This document shows positions 51,445-60,118 of a stretch of DNA of 64,000 bases, in pieces. Position 1 is the stretch's first letter. The number at the start of each line of letters is the position of its first letter. The stretch spans positions 35,961-99,960 of the forward strand of contig JAFVHN010000098.1 of assembly GCA_017474515.1 (NCBI GenBank). Reading direction: 5' to 3'. Below the pieces are notes generated by a model. That model was not told the origin of the DNA. It saw only the letters and a list, made by a program, of their open reading frames with translations, and searched no databases. The translations under genes and the position numbers were made by a program. Origin of the DNA: Prevotella sp. GTDB taxonomy: Bacteria > Bacteroidota > Bacteroidia > Bacteroidales > Bacteroidaceae.

Positions 51445-54400
51445 TTATTTCACCACGACTTTTTTCCCGTTATGAATATATATGCCGGGTTTGTGTGGCT
51501 TTTGGTTGATTCTCCTTCCGTCGAGCGAGTAATAGTGGTTGTCGTCGGGGGCGGTGCTTGGCTGCGGGTTTGTTTCGGGTGTGGTGACGGCCGTGGGCGC
51601 GGGGTTCTCGCTTCCCGGGTATGGCTGCCAGCTGACGCCGTTGAAGCTATAGACATCCCAGCCTTTTTCCTGTGCTGCGGTGACGTCGGCCACTGTGCAG
51701 ACGTTGTTGTCGGTGACGCTGCTGCCGTCGTAGACGTAGATGGCGGGTTGCGTCCTGTTGGCCTTGTTGGGCAGGCCCTGTATGAAGGCTGTCATGGCGA
51801 GGTTGTTTTCCTGGCAATAGATGGCGGCGTTGTCGGCGCAGGCGTTGACGGTGAGCGTGGTGAGCTGGTTGTGGCTGACGTCAACGTTCTGGAGATTCGG
51901 GCAGCTGTCGAATTCGATGCCGGTGAGCCGGTTGTGGCTGGCGTTGACGTCGCTGAGGTCGCTAAGGGAATAGATGCCGTAGAGTCTGGTGAGCAGGTTG
52001 TTGCTGCAGTCGAGATTCTTCAGCTTGTTGAATAATCCCAGGTAGAGGTTGCTGACTTTGTTGTTGCTGAAGTTGAGGTTTTCGAGTGCTGTGCATCCTG
52101 TGTATCCCTGTGAGCCAAGGATGTCCATGTTGGCGATGTCGTTATCGCTGCAGTCGAGGTCTTTCAGTCCTGTGAGCCCTGCCAGGCTGAGTGTTTTCAC
52201 ATTGTTGTGGCTGCAGTTGATGGTATTGAGCGCGGCGCAGTTGAGGACGATGATGGTCAGCGGCTCCGCGTTGCCCTGGATGGTGAGCGCCTGCAGGGCT
52301 GGACATTCCCTGATGAGCAGATAGGTGAGGGCAGAGGTGCTGAGGCTGAGGTCGGCGACGGCGCTTTCGTGTATCTGCATGCTCTGAAGGCTTTGCGAGG
52401 GCAGGTTGCCGAGGCTGGTGAGCTTGGGGCATGAGTACATTGAGAAACTCTTGACGGCGTTGCCTTCGCAACGGAGGTCGCTGAGCTCGTTGAGGTACCC
52501 GATGCTGACGGTCGTTGCTTCGCAGTGGCTGCAGTCGAGGCTGGTGAGGTTGGGCAGATAGTAAACGATGACGCTTTCCCAGTCCGTGTTGTTGCTGCAG
52601 TCGATGCTGACGAGCGATGTTTTGTTGTCGAAGGCGGTAGATGGTATCGATAAAAAGTTATTACTGTAATTGAGCGATTTGATTGCCGTGCATTGAGAGA
52701 TGTCAGGCATATAGATGAGTTTGTTGTTGCTGAGGTTAAGCGTTTCCAGGGCGGGGCAGCCCGTCAGGTCGATTAATCCTTCAAGTTCGTTGTTGCTGCA
52801 GTCCAGGTTTTTCAGTGCCGGCAGGTCTGTCAAATCGAGTTGTACCAACCTGCTGTTGGTGCAGTTGATGGTTTGTATCAGAGGGCTTTGAAATACGGTA
52901 ATGCCCATTAAGCTGGTGTTGCCTGTAACGTTCAATGATGTAAATTTGTTGCAATTCAATATGACCACTGATGTCAATGGTTCCTGATTGAAGGTCAGTT
53001 GTGTCATGCCCGTATTTTCTATGTAGATACTCTCCAAATGGCCGGTAGTGTAGGAACCTATGGTTGTAAGGAGTGGGCATTCTCTGAAATCGAATTCTTT
53101 TATGGCATTGTTTCCGCAGTCCAGCGTAGTGAACTTGGGCAGGTCGTACAGACAGATGGTCTCTATGGCGCAGCTGTTGCAGTTCAGCGAGGTCAGTTCA
53201 GGCAGGCTCTCTATGTTCGCAGAGGCCCATTTGGTGTTGTAACTGCAGTCGAGAGTGACGAGGGCGGTGTTTTCCAAAAAGGCGTTGGCGTCGATGGTAA
53301 GCTGGTTGTGGCTGCAGTTGAGGTTTTGCAAGGCCGTGCATTCCGACACGTTGAGGGTTGTCAGCCTGTTGTTGCTGCAGTTGAGCGTCTTGAGGGCGGG
53401 ATAGATGGTGATGGCGCTGATGGCGCAGTCGCTGCAGTCGAGGCTGGTGACGGCGGTGCAGCCCGTGGTGTTAAGGTTGGTGAGGCTGGCGTTGCCGTGG
53501 CAGTCGATGGTCTTCAGGCCGCTGCATCCCGAGAGGTTGAGGTTGGCCAGCGGGGTGCCGTACATTCCCGGCACGGAGAGTGCTGTCAGCTGTGAGCAGT
53601 TGCTTACGTTGAGCGTGGCGAGGTTTGTGCAGGGGTTACATGACAGGGTTTTCAGCTTCGTTTTGCCCGACAGGTCGAGCGTGGTGAGCTTGCTGCCAGC
53701 GACATTCACCGTCTGAAGATTGTTGCAGCCCGAAAGGGCGAGCGTGGTGAGGCTCTGGCAGAAGGCGCACGATAGTTCCGTCAACATGGTGTTTGCCGAC
53801 AAGTTGAGCGACGGGATGTTCGTCTGGTTGCATTTCAGCGAGGTCAGGGAGGTGAAATACCCGATGCCTGTCAGGTCGGAAATGGTCTTGCCTGAAACGT
53901 CGATGGACGTGATGCGGTTGATTTCTTCTTGTGTGAGGTAGTTGTCGCCGTTGGTGATGCTTTTGATGTATGCCTGGAAGGTGGCATCGGGGAATGCCTC
54001 GTCGATTTTTACCACATACAGGAAATCAATCTTAATGTTGTCCTTGCATACGCTTCCGTTGTTGTTGACAATGGCTTTTTGCTCATCCATGAAAAAAGCT
54101 CCCTGCGGCTCGGTGATGTAAATGCTTTCATCGAGATACAGTGATGACACGTTGTTGAAGGTGGCATAGCTGTTGTTGCCCGTCATGGTGATGTGTGAGT
54201 TGCCATAGACCTTCACGGTGCCCATGTCGCTGAAGCAGCTGCGGTTGATGAGCCCGGAGCGGAACGTCACGTCGGTGTTGTAGATGATGAGCGTGCCGTA
54301 GTTGTTGGTGCCCTTGCCGCCGATGCCGTAGGACGTGATGTAGTCGGAGTGTGAAATTTCCAAGCCGCCCGTGAGGTTGTCGAGGGTGAGGCTTGCCGAC

Positions 54401-54783
54401 TGCGTATTAAAATAGATGGCTGTCTTGTCTTTCGCACCTACTGCCATCTCACCGTTGCCTGTGATGGTCACATCCTGTGCTTCAAGGTAGATGCCGTATT
54501 TGCCTGAGACAAAGACGTAGGCCCAATCCACAACGACGATTTTCAGGCCGTTGCGGTTGGTTTCAATGCCGTTGGCCTTGCTGGTGGTCAGCGTCATTTT
54601 GGTGAGGGTGAGCGTTTTACCGTCACTGCTCAGCGAGGCGGAACCCTCGTCGATGCGAGTGTTGTTGCTGTTGGTGAAAGTGCCGCCGTTGGAGAGTTCA
54701 TAGCCGCCAATCTTTACATAGTCGGCCCATGTGCTGCCGGCAATGGCCAGCAGGGGCAGTAAGATAAGGAATAATTTTTTCAT
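51445..54783 (-). CDS. Leucine-rich repeat surface protein
   Basis: The 1,112-residue protein has a signal peptide (KKLFLILLPLLAIAGSTWA). An N-terminal beta-rich region (20-270, KANGIETNRNGLKIVVVDWA, DVTITGNGEMAVG) resembles carbohydrate-binding or beta-helical domains. About 35 leucine-rich repeats follow, of the type LTTLDLSGKTKLKTLSCNP and LENLNFSNNKVSNLYLGL, through residue about 1030. The last 40 residues hold the short tail YSLDGRRI, PGIYI and GKKVVVK shared with the PL11 lyase at 712. The repeats suit protein or glycan binding at the cell surface. It is a single gene with a good promoter and a hairpin in its leader. Confidence 0.92.
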   Translation of the reverse strand: MKKLFLILLPLLAIAGSTWADYVKIGGYELSNGGTFTNSNNTRIDEGSASLSSDGKTLTLTKMTLTTSKANGIETNRNGLKIVVVDWAYVFVSGKYGIYLEAQDVTITGNGEMAVGAKDKTAIYFNTQSASLTLDNLTGGLEISHSDYITSYGIGGKGTNNYGTLIIYNTDVTFRSGLINRSCFSDMGTVKVYGNSHITMTGNNSYATFNNVSSLYLDESIYITEPQGAFFMDEQKAIVNNNGSVCKDNIKIDFLYVVKIDEAFPDATFQAYIKSITNGDNYLTQEEINRITSIDVSGKTISDLTGIGYFTSLTSLKCNQTNIPSLNLSANTMLTELSCAFCQSLTTLALSGCNNLQTVNVAGSKLTTLDLSGKTKLKTLSCNPCTNLATLNVSNCSQLTALSVPGMYGTPLANLNLSGCSGLKTIDCHGNASLTNLNTTGCTAVTSLDCSDCAISAITIYPALKTLNCSNNRLTTLNVSECTALQNLNCSHNQLTIDANAFLENTALVTLDCSYNTKWASANIESLPELTSLNCNSCAIETICLYDLPKFTTLDCGNNAIKEFDFRECPLLTTIGSYTTGHLESIYIENTGMTQLTFNQEPLTSVVILNCNKFTSLNVTGNTSLMGITVFQSPLIQTINCTNSRLVQLDLTDLPALKNLDCSNNELEGLIDLTGCPALETLNLSNNKLIYMPDISQCTAIKSLNYSNNFLSIPSTAFDNKTSLVSIDCSNNTDWESVIVYYLPNLTSLDCSHCEATTVSIGYLNELSDLRCEGNAVKSFSMYSCPKLTSLGNLPSQSLQSMQIHESAVADLSLSTSALTYLLIRECPALQALTIQGNAEPLTIIVLNCAALNTINCSHNNVKTLSLAGLTGLKDLDCSDNDIANMDILGSQGYTGCTALENLNFSNNKVSNLYLGLFNKLKNLDCSNNLLTRLYGIYSLSDLSDVNASHNRLTGIEFDSCPNLQNVDVSHNQLTTLTVNACADNAAIYCQENNLAMTAFIQGLPNKANRTQPAIYVYDGSSVTDNNVCTVADVTAAQEKGWDVYSFNGVSWQPYPGSENPAPTAVTTPETNPQPSTAPDDNHYYSLDGRRINQKPHKPGIYIHNGKKVVVK

Positions 54784-54799
54784 AGTTAGTTGAATTTTT

Positions 54800-54818
54800 G
54801 CCGCCGGTGGCCGGCGGC
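54800..54818 (-). promoter_or_regulatory. Leader hairpin before the LRR gene
   Basis: A perfect 8-bp stem GCCGCCGG/CCGGCGGC with a 3-nt loop lies 17-35 nt upstream of the ATG in the transcribed leader. It might affect translation or mRNA stability. Confidence 0.5.
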
Positions 54819-54844
54819 ACAGTTAGACATTTTGATTTCCGCTA

Positions 54845-54877
54845 CAAAGATATTAATTTTTTTTATTTTGATACAAA
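54845..54877 (-). promoter_or_regulatory. Promoter of the LRR gene
   Basis: Minus-strand TATCTTTG (54852-54845) with TTTG at 54877-54874 and a 21-nt spacer. Confidence 0.62.
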
Positions 54878-54908
54878 AAAAGGCTGTTTTTTTTAAAAAA
54901 AAGAGATG

Positions 54909-56882
54909 TCAGGGGCGCGTGGTGACAATCATTCCGCCGTTGGGCTGGATGGTGACCCTGGCTTTTCCCTTTCCGTTGGGCTTGAGGGGCTTCATAAATG
55001 ATGCCGGCACGAGTGTGCCCTTGGCGGCGGGGTGGTCGGCGTAGAGGACGAGCTGGTCGGCGGAGGTGAAGAATTGCGAGAGGTCCAAATCGACGGTCAG
55101 CGGGCGGCCGGTGGCGTTGAGGCCTGCCACGTACCACTGCTCCTGGTGTCGGCGGGCCATGATGATGTACTGGGTGGGGAAGCCGTCGATGAAGCGCGTC
55201 TCGTCCCAGGTGGTGGGGAGGCGGCGCAGGAAGTCGAGCTCGAAATCGGGGAGCTCAGAGAGGTTGTTGGGCTGCATGGCCACGCACTGTATGAACGTCT
55301 GGTTGGTGATGGCCGTGGCCATCTCGAAGACGTCGGAAGTGTGGCGCGGGTGGCGGCTGGCGTTGTCCTTGCTCATAAAGCGGTTCATGATGACGCCGCC
55401 CCAGTCGAAGGCACCGAGGGCGTTGCGCGAGAAGGGGTGCATGGTGAGCTCGAAGGCCTCCTGGCGTGCGTGGTATTCGCTGAAAAATACGTTCTCGGAG
55501 GCCAGGGCGGCCTCGCTGGCCACGTAGTTGGGGTACATGCGCTCCCAGCCGCGGGGGATGGTGCAGCCGTGGAAGACGACTTGCAGGCCGTGGCGGTTGG
55601 CATCGCTGAGAATGTCTTCATAGAGGCGCATGGTCTCCTGCTTGTCGCCGCCGAAGAAATCGACCTTGATGCCTGCTACGCCGATGCTCTGCAGCCACGA
55701 CATCTCACGCTCGCGGGCTATGGCGGTGTTCATGCAGTCGCGCGGGCCTTGAGGGGCGTCGTTGACGAAGCCGTTGCTGTTATACCACAACATGAGGTTC
55801 ACGCCCTTGTCGCGGGCATAGCGGCTGAGCTGTTCGATGCGCTGGCGGCCTATCTGCGTGTCCCACCAGTTATCGACGAGACAGTATTCGAAGCCCATGG
55901 CGGCGGCGAGGTCGATGAACTTCACCTGGTCGTCGTAGTTGATGCTCTGGTCTTGCCAGATAAGCCAGCTCCACGTGTAGCGGCCGGGGCGGTAGGCGGT
56001 GGACGGCTGGTAGAGGGGTTTTACCACGTCGTAGGCAATGGTCGTTTCCACGATGGGCGCCGGCGTGGTGCCCACGGTGACCGTGCGCCATGGCGTGGCT
56101 CCCGGCAGCGGGATGGCGGCAAGCGGCGAACCGAAGCCGTTGTTCTCGCCGGGATGGGGGAAGGCGATGGTGTAGCCCGTCTGCGGTGAGAAGTCGGAGA
56201 GGTGGCTGCCGCAGTAGGCGGAACTGACGCCCGTTTCGCTGATGAGCACCCATGCCTCGGGCGTCTTGAACAGGCAGGGGAAGGTGTAGCCCAGTCCGAA
56301 GCGCGACGCCGTCTGCATGGGGGCGTCGGCCACATAGTCTTCCTCGTAGCTGGGCTTGGTGTGCTCCCAGCCGGTCTCGGGGCCTATTTGCGGACAAAGG
56401 AAGGTGGTGGTGGCGTCGGGAAGGCGGAAAGCGGTGGCCTCGCTGAGAATGGTGAGGCGCTTGGGGTTGTTGGCTCGCGGGCGGGGGATGGTGTAGCGGA
56501 AAGCAAGGTTGTTGTCCGACACCTGGAAAGTGACGCTGAAAGCGAGGCTGTCGCGGCCGGTGAAGGTGACGTCGAGGCGGTTGGCGAGGTAGCGGATGTC
56601 GGAGGCTTTCACGCGGTCCATGGTGTAGTGGTCCTCCACCGTCGTTTGTTCCGAGGCGGTCATCACGAGGCCCGTGGTGAGGTCGGCAAGCGTGGTGTTC
56701 AGACCGAGGGCCGACGGCAACATCACGGCCTTGCCGTCGTAGTCGAGGCGATAGGTGGCGCGGCCGCCGTCGTCGCTTACGGTGAGGAGCAAACGGCCGT
56801 CGGGCGAGGAAATGGTTTTCTCGGTGGCGTGGGCGGCGAGGAAGGCGCCCGCGGCCAGCAGCAGAAGGAGGATTTTTTTCAT
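54909..56882 (-). CDS. Glycoside hydrolase family 97 (retaining alpha-galactosidase type)
   Basis: The 657-residue secreted enzyme has a signal peptide (KKILLLLLAAGAFLAAHA). The GH97 N-terminal beta-sandwich follows (TISSPDGRLLLTVSDDGG, MLPSALGLN). The barrel has YTWSWLIWQDQSINYDDQVK and GVAGIKVDFFGGDKQ. Asp408 in KVDFF is where retaining GH97 members place their nucleophile, whereas SusB-type inverting members use glutamates. Alpha-galactosidase activity is therefore more likely than alpha-glucosidase, but this is inference. The ATG at 56882 gives the signal peptide; a longer frame adds 19 non-conserved residues. It stands alone, away from the RG-I locus. Confidence 0.92.
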   Translation of the reverse strand: MKKILLLLLAAGAFLAAHATEKTISSPDGRLLLTVSDDGGRATYRLDYDGKAVMLPSALGLNTTLADLTTGLVMTASEQTTVEDHYTMDRVKASDIRYLANRLDVTFTGRDSLAFSVTFQVSDNNLAFRYTIPRPRANNPKRLTILSEATAFRLPDATTTFLCPQIGPETGWEHTKPSYEEDYVADAPMQTASRFGLGYTFPCLFKTPEAWVLISETGVSSAYCGSHLSDFSPQTGYTIAFPHPGENNGFGSPLAAIPLPGATPWRTVTVGTTPAPIVETTIAYDVVKPLYQPSTAYRPGRYTWSWLIWQDQSINYDDQVKFIDLAAAMGFEYCLVDNWWDTQIGRQRIEQLSRYARDKGVNLMLWYNSNGFVNDAPQGPRDCMNTAIAREREMSWLQSIGVAGIKVDFFGGDKQETMRLYEDILSDANRHGLQVVFHGCTIPRGWERMYPNYVASEAALASENVFFSEYHARQEAFELTMHPFSRNALGAFDWGGVIMNRFMSKDNASRHPRHTSDVFEMATAITNQTFIQCVAMQPNNLSELPDFELDFLRRLPTTWDETRFIDGFPTQYIIMARRHQEQWYVAGLNATGRPLTVDLDLSQFFTSADQLVLYADHPAAKGTLVPASFMKPLKPNGKGKARVTIQPNGGMIVTTRP

Positions 56883-57000
56883 GTGTGTATTATTAGTTAT
56901 GGGTTCAGATGCTACGCTAAATGATAAATGACAAAGCATTTTATTTATTAGTTCTAAATTATGAATTATGATTTACTGCGGCAGCCTTTTTCAACTTTTA

Positions 57001-57163
57001 GCGCCCCGGCCCCTCTCCCGTAAGGAGGGATTTTAAGTTTTGAGTTATTAATTATGAGCTATGGCGGCAGTAAAACTCATATCTCATAACTCATACTTTA
57101 AAGATTTCAAAATCTTTCCCCCCAAGGGGGGGGGACATGAGGGGGGCCTTCATTCTTCACTCT
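57001..57163. repeat. Intergenic mosaic repeat
   Basis: It contains CCCCTCTCCCGTAAGGAGGG, an ATTATGAGCTATGGCGGCAG junction, AAAGATTTCAAAATCTTT (a short palindrome) and CCCCCCAAGGGGGGGG with GACATGAGGGGGGCC, then TTCACTCTTCACTC runs. It lies beyond the HAD stop, where the G-rich hairpins could terminate it. The gap from 56883 to 57000 holds no gene. Confidence 0.7.
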
Positions 57164-57859
57164 TCACTCTTCACTTAAAAATAGTTCTTCCATCCTCTCA
57201 ATGGTTCTCAGCCGCGGGTGTTCATAGGCTTCTGCGGCCTCGTGCGCCCATTCGCGGTGAAAAGGAATGTGGACGGCATAACCGCCGAGAGTGAGCACCG
57301 GCGCGATGTCGGACTTGAAGCTGTTGCCCACCATGAGCAGCTGCCGAGGGGTGATGGCAAAGTCGTGGCAGAGCAGCTGGTATTGCTCAGGAGTCTTGTC
57401 GGCCACCACCGTCACGCGGTCGAAATAATGCCACAGCCCCGAGCGCCGAAGCTTGTTCTCCTGGTCCTGTATCTCGCCCTTGGTGAACACCGCCAGCTGG
57501 TATTTCCCCGTGGCGCGCAGCCTTTGCAGGGTGCTTTCCACGCCCGGCAAAGGGGTGGCGGGCAGGCGCAAAAGGCTGCGGCCGAGTTCCTGTATTTCAA
57601 ACAAAAGCGGTGCCGGAATGTTGCCCTTGCTCACCTTTACGGCATTCTCAACCAGCGAGATGGTGAAAGCCTTACAGCCGTAGCCCAGTTCGGGCATGTT
57701 GCGCGTCTCGGTATCAAAGAGCGTCTTCGATACTTCTTCCTTCGTGGCCCAGGGGGAGAGCAGCTGGCAATAACGCTCCTCCACCTCGTCGAAATGCGTC
57801 TGGCAGTCCCACAAGGTGTCGTCGGCATCGAAGGCTATGAGCCGGATGTCATCAGTCAT
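57164..57859 (-). CDS. HAD-superfamily hydrolase
   Basis: The 231-residue cytoplasmic protein has HAD motif I in AFDADDTLWD (nucleophile and acid Asp), a helical cap (residues 20-95), motif II in LAVFTKGE, motif III Lys near VVADKTPEQY and motif IV in MVGNSFKSDIAPVLTLGGYAV. This places it among subfamily I phosphatases such as YjjG-like nucleotidases. The substrate cannot be assigned. The ATG at 57859 was chosen because the longer frame covers the promoter-like TACTTTTG at 57897-57890. Confidence 0.88.
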   Translation of the reverse strand: MTDDIRLIAFDADDTLWDCQTHFDEVEERYCQLLSPWATKEEVSKTLFDTETRNMPELGYGCKAFTISLVENAVKVSKGNIPAPLLFEIQELGRSLLRLPATPLPGVESTLQRLRATGKYQLAVFTKGEIQDQENKLRRSGLWHYFDRVTVVADKTPEQYQLLCHDFAITPRQLLMVGNSFKSDIAPVLTLGGYAVHIPFHREWAHEAAEAYEHPRLRTIERMEELFLSEE

Positions 57860-57889
57860 TTTTTGTAATGTAGGTTGATAATTTGTGCA

Positions 57890-57897
57890 CAAAAGTA
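57890..57897 (-). promoter_or_regulatory. -7 box of the HAD gene
   Basis: Minus-strand TACTTTTG lies 30 nt before the ATG. A TTTG 16 nt upstream (57917-57914) is closer than usual. Confidence 0.4.
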
Positions 57898-57971
57898 CGA
57901 CTTTTACAGCTAACAAACGAACAAAACGCCAACATTTTCATTGCGGTTGCCATAAATATGGCGTTTTTCCT

Positions 57972-58002
57972 TTTGCGTTTCGCTCGTTTATTCTTACCTT
58001 TG
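57972..58002 (+). promoter_or_regulatory. Promoter of the esterase gene
   Basis: TTTG (57972-57975), a 19-nt spacer (CGTTTCGCTCGTTTATTCT) and TACCTTTG (57995-58002). Over about 33 bp it differs from the mtn promoter at 18174 at only a few positions, including within the spacer. Confidence 0.75.
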
Positions 58003-58033
58003 AGGCGGAAAAATGAACATAAAAGAATCAATA

Positions 58034-59143
58034 ATGAAAAAAAACGTCTGTTTCCTTGCGCTTTTACTATTTGCTCTGGTGGGCCGTGCGCAAGACCCTA
58101 ACTTCTACATTTACCTGGCCATAGGGCAGTCGAACATGGTGGGACAGGGGCCCATAGCTGCCGAAGACTCCGTGGTGAGCGAACGTTTTCTCAACCTGAC
58201 GGCCTCCGACTGCGACACCCACCCCTACGGCCAGTGGCGCAAGGCCGTGCCGCCCCTGTGCCGGCAATGGACGAAACTCTGTCCCGTTGACTATTTCGGC
58301 CGCACCATGCTCGACTACTTGCCCGAAAACACGCGGGTGGGAACCATCATGGTGGCCGTGAACGGGTGCTCCATACGCCTGTTCCATCCCGACAGCTGCT
58401 CAAAATGGATAGCCGGTGACCTGCCCGACTGGCAACGTGCCGAGGTGAACTGCTACGGCGGCCTGCCCCTCCACCGTCTGCTCACCCTTGCAAAGAAAGC
58501 CCAGCGCGACGGCGTTATCAAGGGAATACTCGTGCACCAGGGCGAGACCGACGCCTACGACGAGCGGTGGCTGAAAATGGTGAAGGAGTTGTATGAATAT
58601 CTCTTGGAAGAACTGAATCTCAACGCCGCCGACTGCCCCATCATCGTGGGAGAGACCGTCGGCGAGGAATACCACGGCGTGTGTGCCCATGCCCTGCCCA
58701 CCATCCGGCGGTTGCCCGAATGGGTTCCCACGGCGCATGTGGTGTCGGCAAAAGGCTGTCCGCCACTCGACGACAACGTGCATTTCTCATCGGAAGGCTA
58801 CAGAACACTGGGGCGCCGTTATGCTTTCGAGGCACTCAAGGCGCTGGGCGTGGACTATAACGACGACACGCGGGGAAAAACGGAGGTGGAAACCGCAAAA
58901 GATGCGTTCTCCGTTGACGTGACAATCAAAAACAACCGCGCGGTGGTGAAGGCGTCAACACCCATCAAGAGCGTTGAGGTGGTGAGCTATAGCGGACAAA
59001 AGGTCGGGTTCGTGGAAAGGGTGGGGGCTCCCTCGAAGAAAATGAAAATCGACCTCTCGGCCCTTTCCGACAAGGTGTTTATCTTCATTGTCGAAGACTA
59101 TCTTGGAAATAAAGTGACGGGAAGAGCGGAGAGGGGGTCTTAA
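58034..59143 (+). CDS. Secreted SASA-domain esterase (CE6/sialate O-acetylesterase-like) with sorting-like tail
   Basis: The 369-residue protein has a signal peptide (KKNVCFLALLLFALVGRAQ) and an SGNH-type esterase fold. The nucleophile Ser33 is in AIGQSNMVGQG, the oxyanion region in MVAVNGCSI and HQGETDAYD, and the closing Asp/His in DDNVHFSSEGYRTLG. This matches carbohydrate esterase family 6 and sialate-esterase-like proteins that deacetylate xylan or other glycans. The last 75 residues (VEVVSYSGQKVGFV, IDLSALSDKVFIFIV, GNKVTGRA) look like a type IX secretion C-terminal domain. The ATG at 58034 gives the signal peptide. It has its own promoter and no enzyme partner nearby. Confidence 0.88.
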   Translation: MKKNVCFLALLLFALVGRAQDPNFYIYLAIGQSNMVGQGPIAAEDSVVSERFLNLTASDCDTHPYGQWRKAVPPLCRQWTKLCPVDYFGRTMLDYLPENTRVGTIMVAVNGCSIRLFHPDSCSKWIAGDLPDWQRAEVNCYGGLPLHRLLTLAKKAQRDGVIKGILVHQGETDAYDERWLKMVKELYEYLLEELNLNAADCPIIVGETVGEEYHGVCAHALPTIRRLPEWVPTAHVVSAKGCPPLDDNVHFSSEGYRTLGRRYAFEALKALGVDYNDDTRGKTEVETAKDAFSVDVTIKNNRAVVKASTPIKSVEVVSYSGQKVGFVERVGAPSKKMKIDLSALSDKVFIFIVEDYLGNKVTGRAERGS

Positions 59144-59206
59144 ATTATGAGTGATGAGTTATGAATTATGAGTTTTTTCCGATGTTATAATCAAGCCTCT
59201 GCTCGA

Positions 59207-59692
59207 TTACAGTGCTACTATCTTACGAAATGATTTGCCGATGGATGAGGCGTGCCACCCCATGCGGCTGATGAGTGTGGAGAAAGTAACACGGTCGTGG
59301 ACAGGCACCTCGAGTTGGTAGGTGTCGGACTGAAGTTCATCGGCATCGTCGGCAAGGTCGTCGGCATCGAAGAAATAACCGGCCTCGGGCAGCATTTCCT
59401 CACTGATGTCGGTGGGCGGGATGGGCTCGGCCATGAGCTGCTCGTCGGCCACGCAGACAGTGTAGAGCGCGTCGGAAACCTCGGGATGCAGGTAGGCGTC
59501 GCGCAGGTCGAGTTGCCCACCGACGAAGGCCATCAGGCGGGGCTCGGAAATCTGTACGCCCAAATAGTGGAACCCGTCGGACTCTTGGGCGTAGAGCGTG
59601 CAGAGGTAACGGGTGCCGGTGGCATCGGTGGCGGTGAAGATCTGTGGCACGTCATAGTATTCGAACGTAGAGGTTAGGGTAAGCCGTCTCAT
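59207..59692 (-). CDS. Hypothetical protein, second gene of a two-gene unit
   Basis: The 161-residue soluble protein begins RRLTLTSTFEYYDVPQIFTA and has a mixed alpha/beta composition, an acidic central stretch (ISEEMLPEAGYFFDADDLAD) and a basic C-terminus (GMGWHASS-like, then IGKSFRKIVAL). I do not firmly recognise a family. It starts one base after the stop of the preceding gene, so the two are co-translated. The arrangement of two small coupled cytoplasmic proteins behind a promoter with an inverted repeat resembles toxin-antitoxin or immunity pairs, but no toxin fold is recognised. Confidence 0.72.
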   Translation of the reverse strand: MRRLTLTSTFEYYDVPQIFTATDATGTRYLCTLYAQESDGFHYLGVQISEPRLMAFVGGQLDLRDAYLHPEVSDALYTVCVADEQLMAEPIPPTDISEEMLPEAGYFFDADDLADDADELQSDTYQLEVPVHDRVTFSTLISRMGWHASSIGKSFRKIVAL

Positions 59693-59693
59693 A

Positions 59694-60112
59694 TTATTTG
59701 AGCATGTAAAGGTTTGACATCTGGAATTTTTTTGTGCGCCACCAAGTGTAGTGAGATCGGTTGGCACCGGTCTGCTTCACTACACCGTCGGGTGGTTGTA
59801 GCGTGAGAGCGACGATGCCCTGAAAGCGGCGGAACATTGGGAGCTTGAGGCATCGGCGGGCCTTTGCCTCGCCCTCTATGAGCGAAAGGCCGACAGCAAG
59901 CGGGAGCATTGGGCCCCATTGGCGTTGTGGATTGACCTCGGCATAGCTCTTGAAATCGTCGACAGAAAAAGTGTCTGCCTGTTGGGCAAGGCGGAAGAAC
60001 GGATGCGCTTCGGCCACGAGCACGTCGTCGGGTGGGCATCCGTCGGGCATCGTGCAAATCCACCGGGCTTGAACTTGCTGATATAATCGGTTATCTTGCA
60101 GGGGGTCAGCAT
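59694..60112 (-). pseudogene. Hypothetical gene with probable one-base frameshift
   Basis: The ATG at 60112, 23 nt after a TATCTTTG box, opens a frame that reads MLTPCKITDYISKFKPG and then drifts into Pro/Arg/Ser-rich text. In the next frame, from about 60062, the sequence reads WICTMPDGCPPDDVLVAEAH and continues as a well-composed protein (VDDFKSYAEVNPQRQWGPML, RRFQGIVALTLQPPDG) to 59694. Inserting one T (GGTGG to GGTTGG) near 60063 would join the two as K-P-G-W-I-C, giving about 139 residues. Either the gene is truly frameshifted, the base is a sequencing error, or only the 118-residue part from the ATG at 60050 is made. It is coupled to the downstream gene at one-base distance. Confidence 0.6.
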
Positions 60113-60118
60113 AAATGT

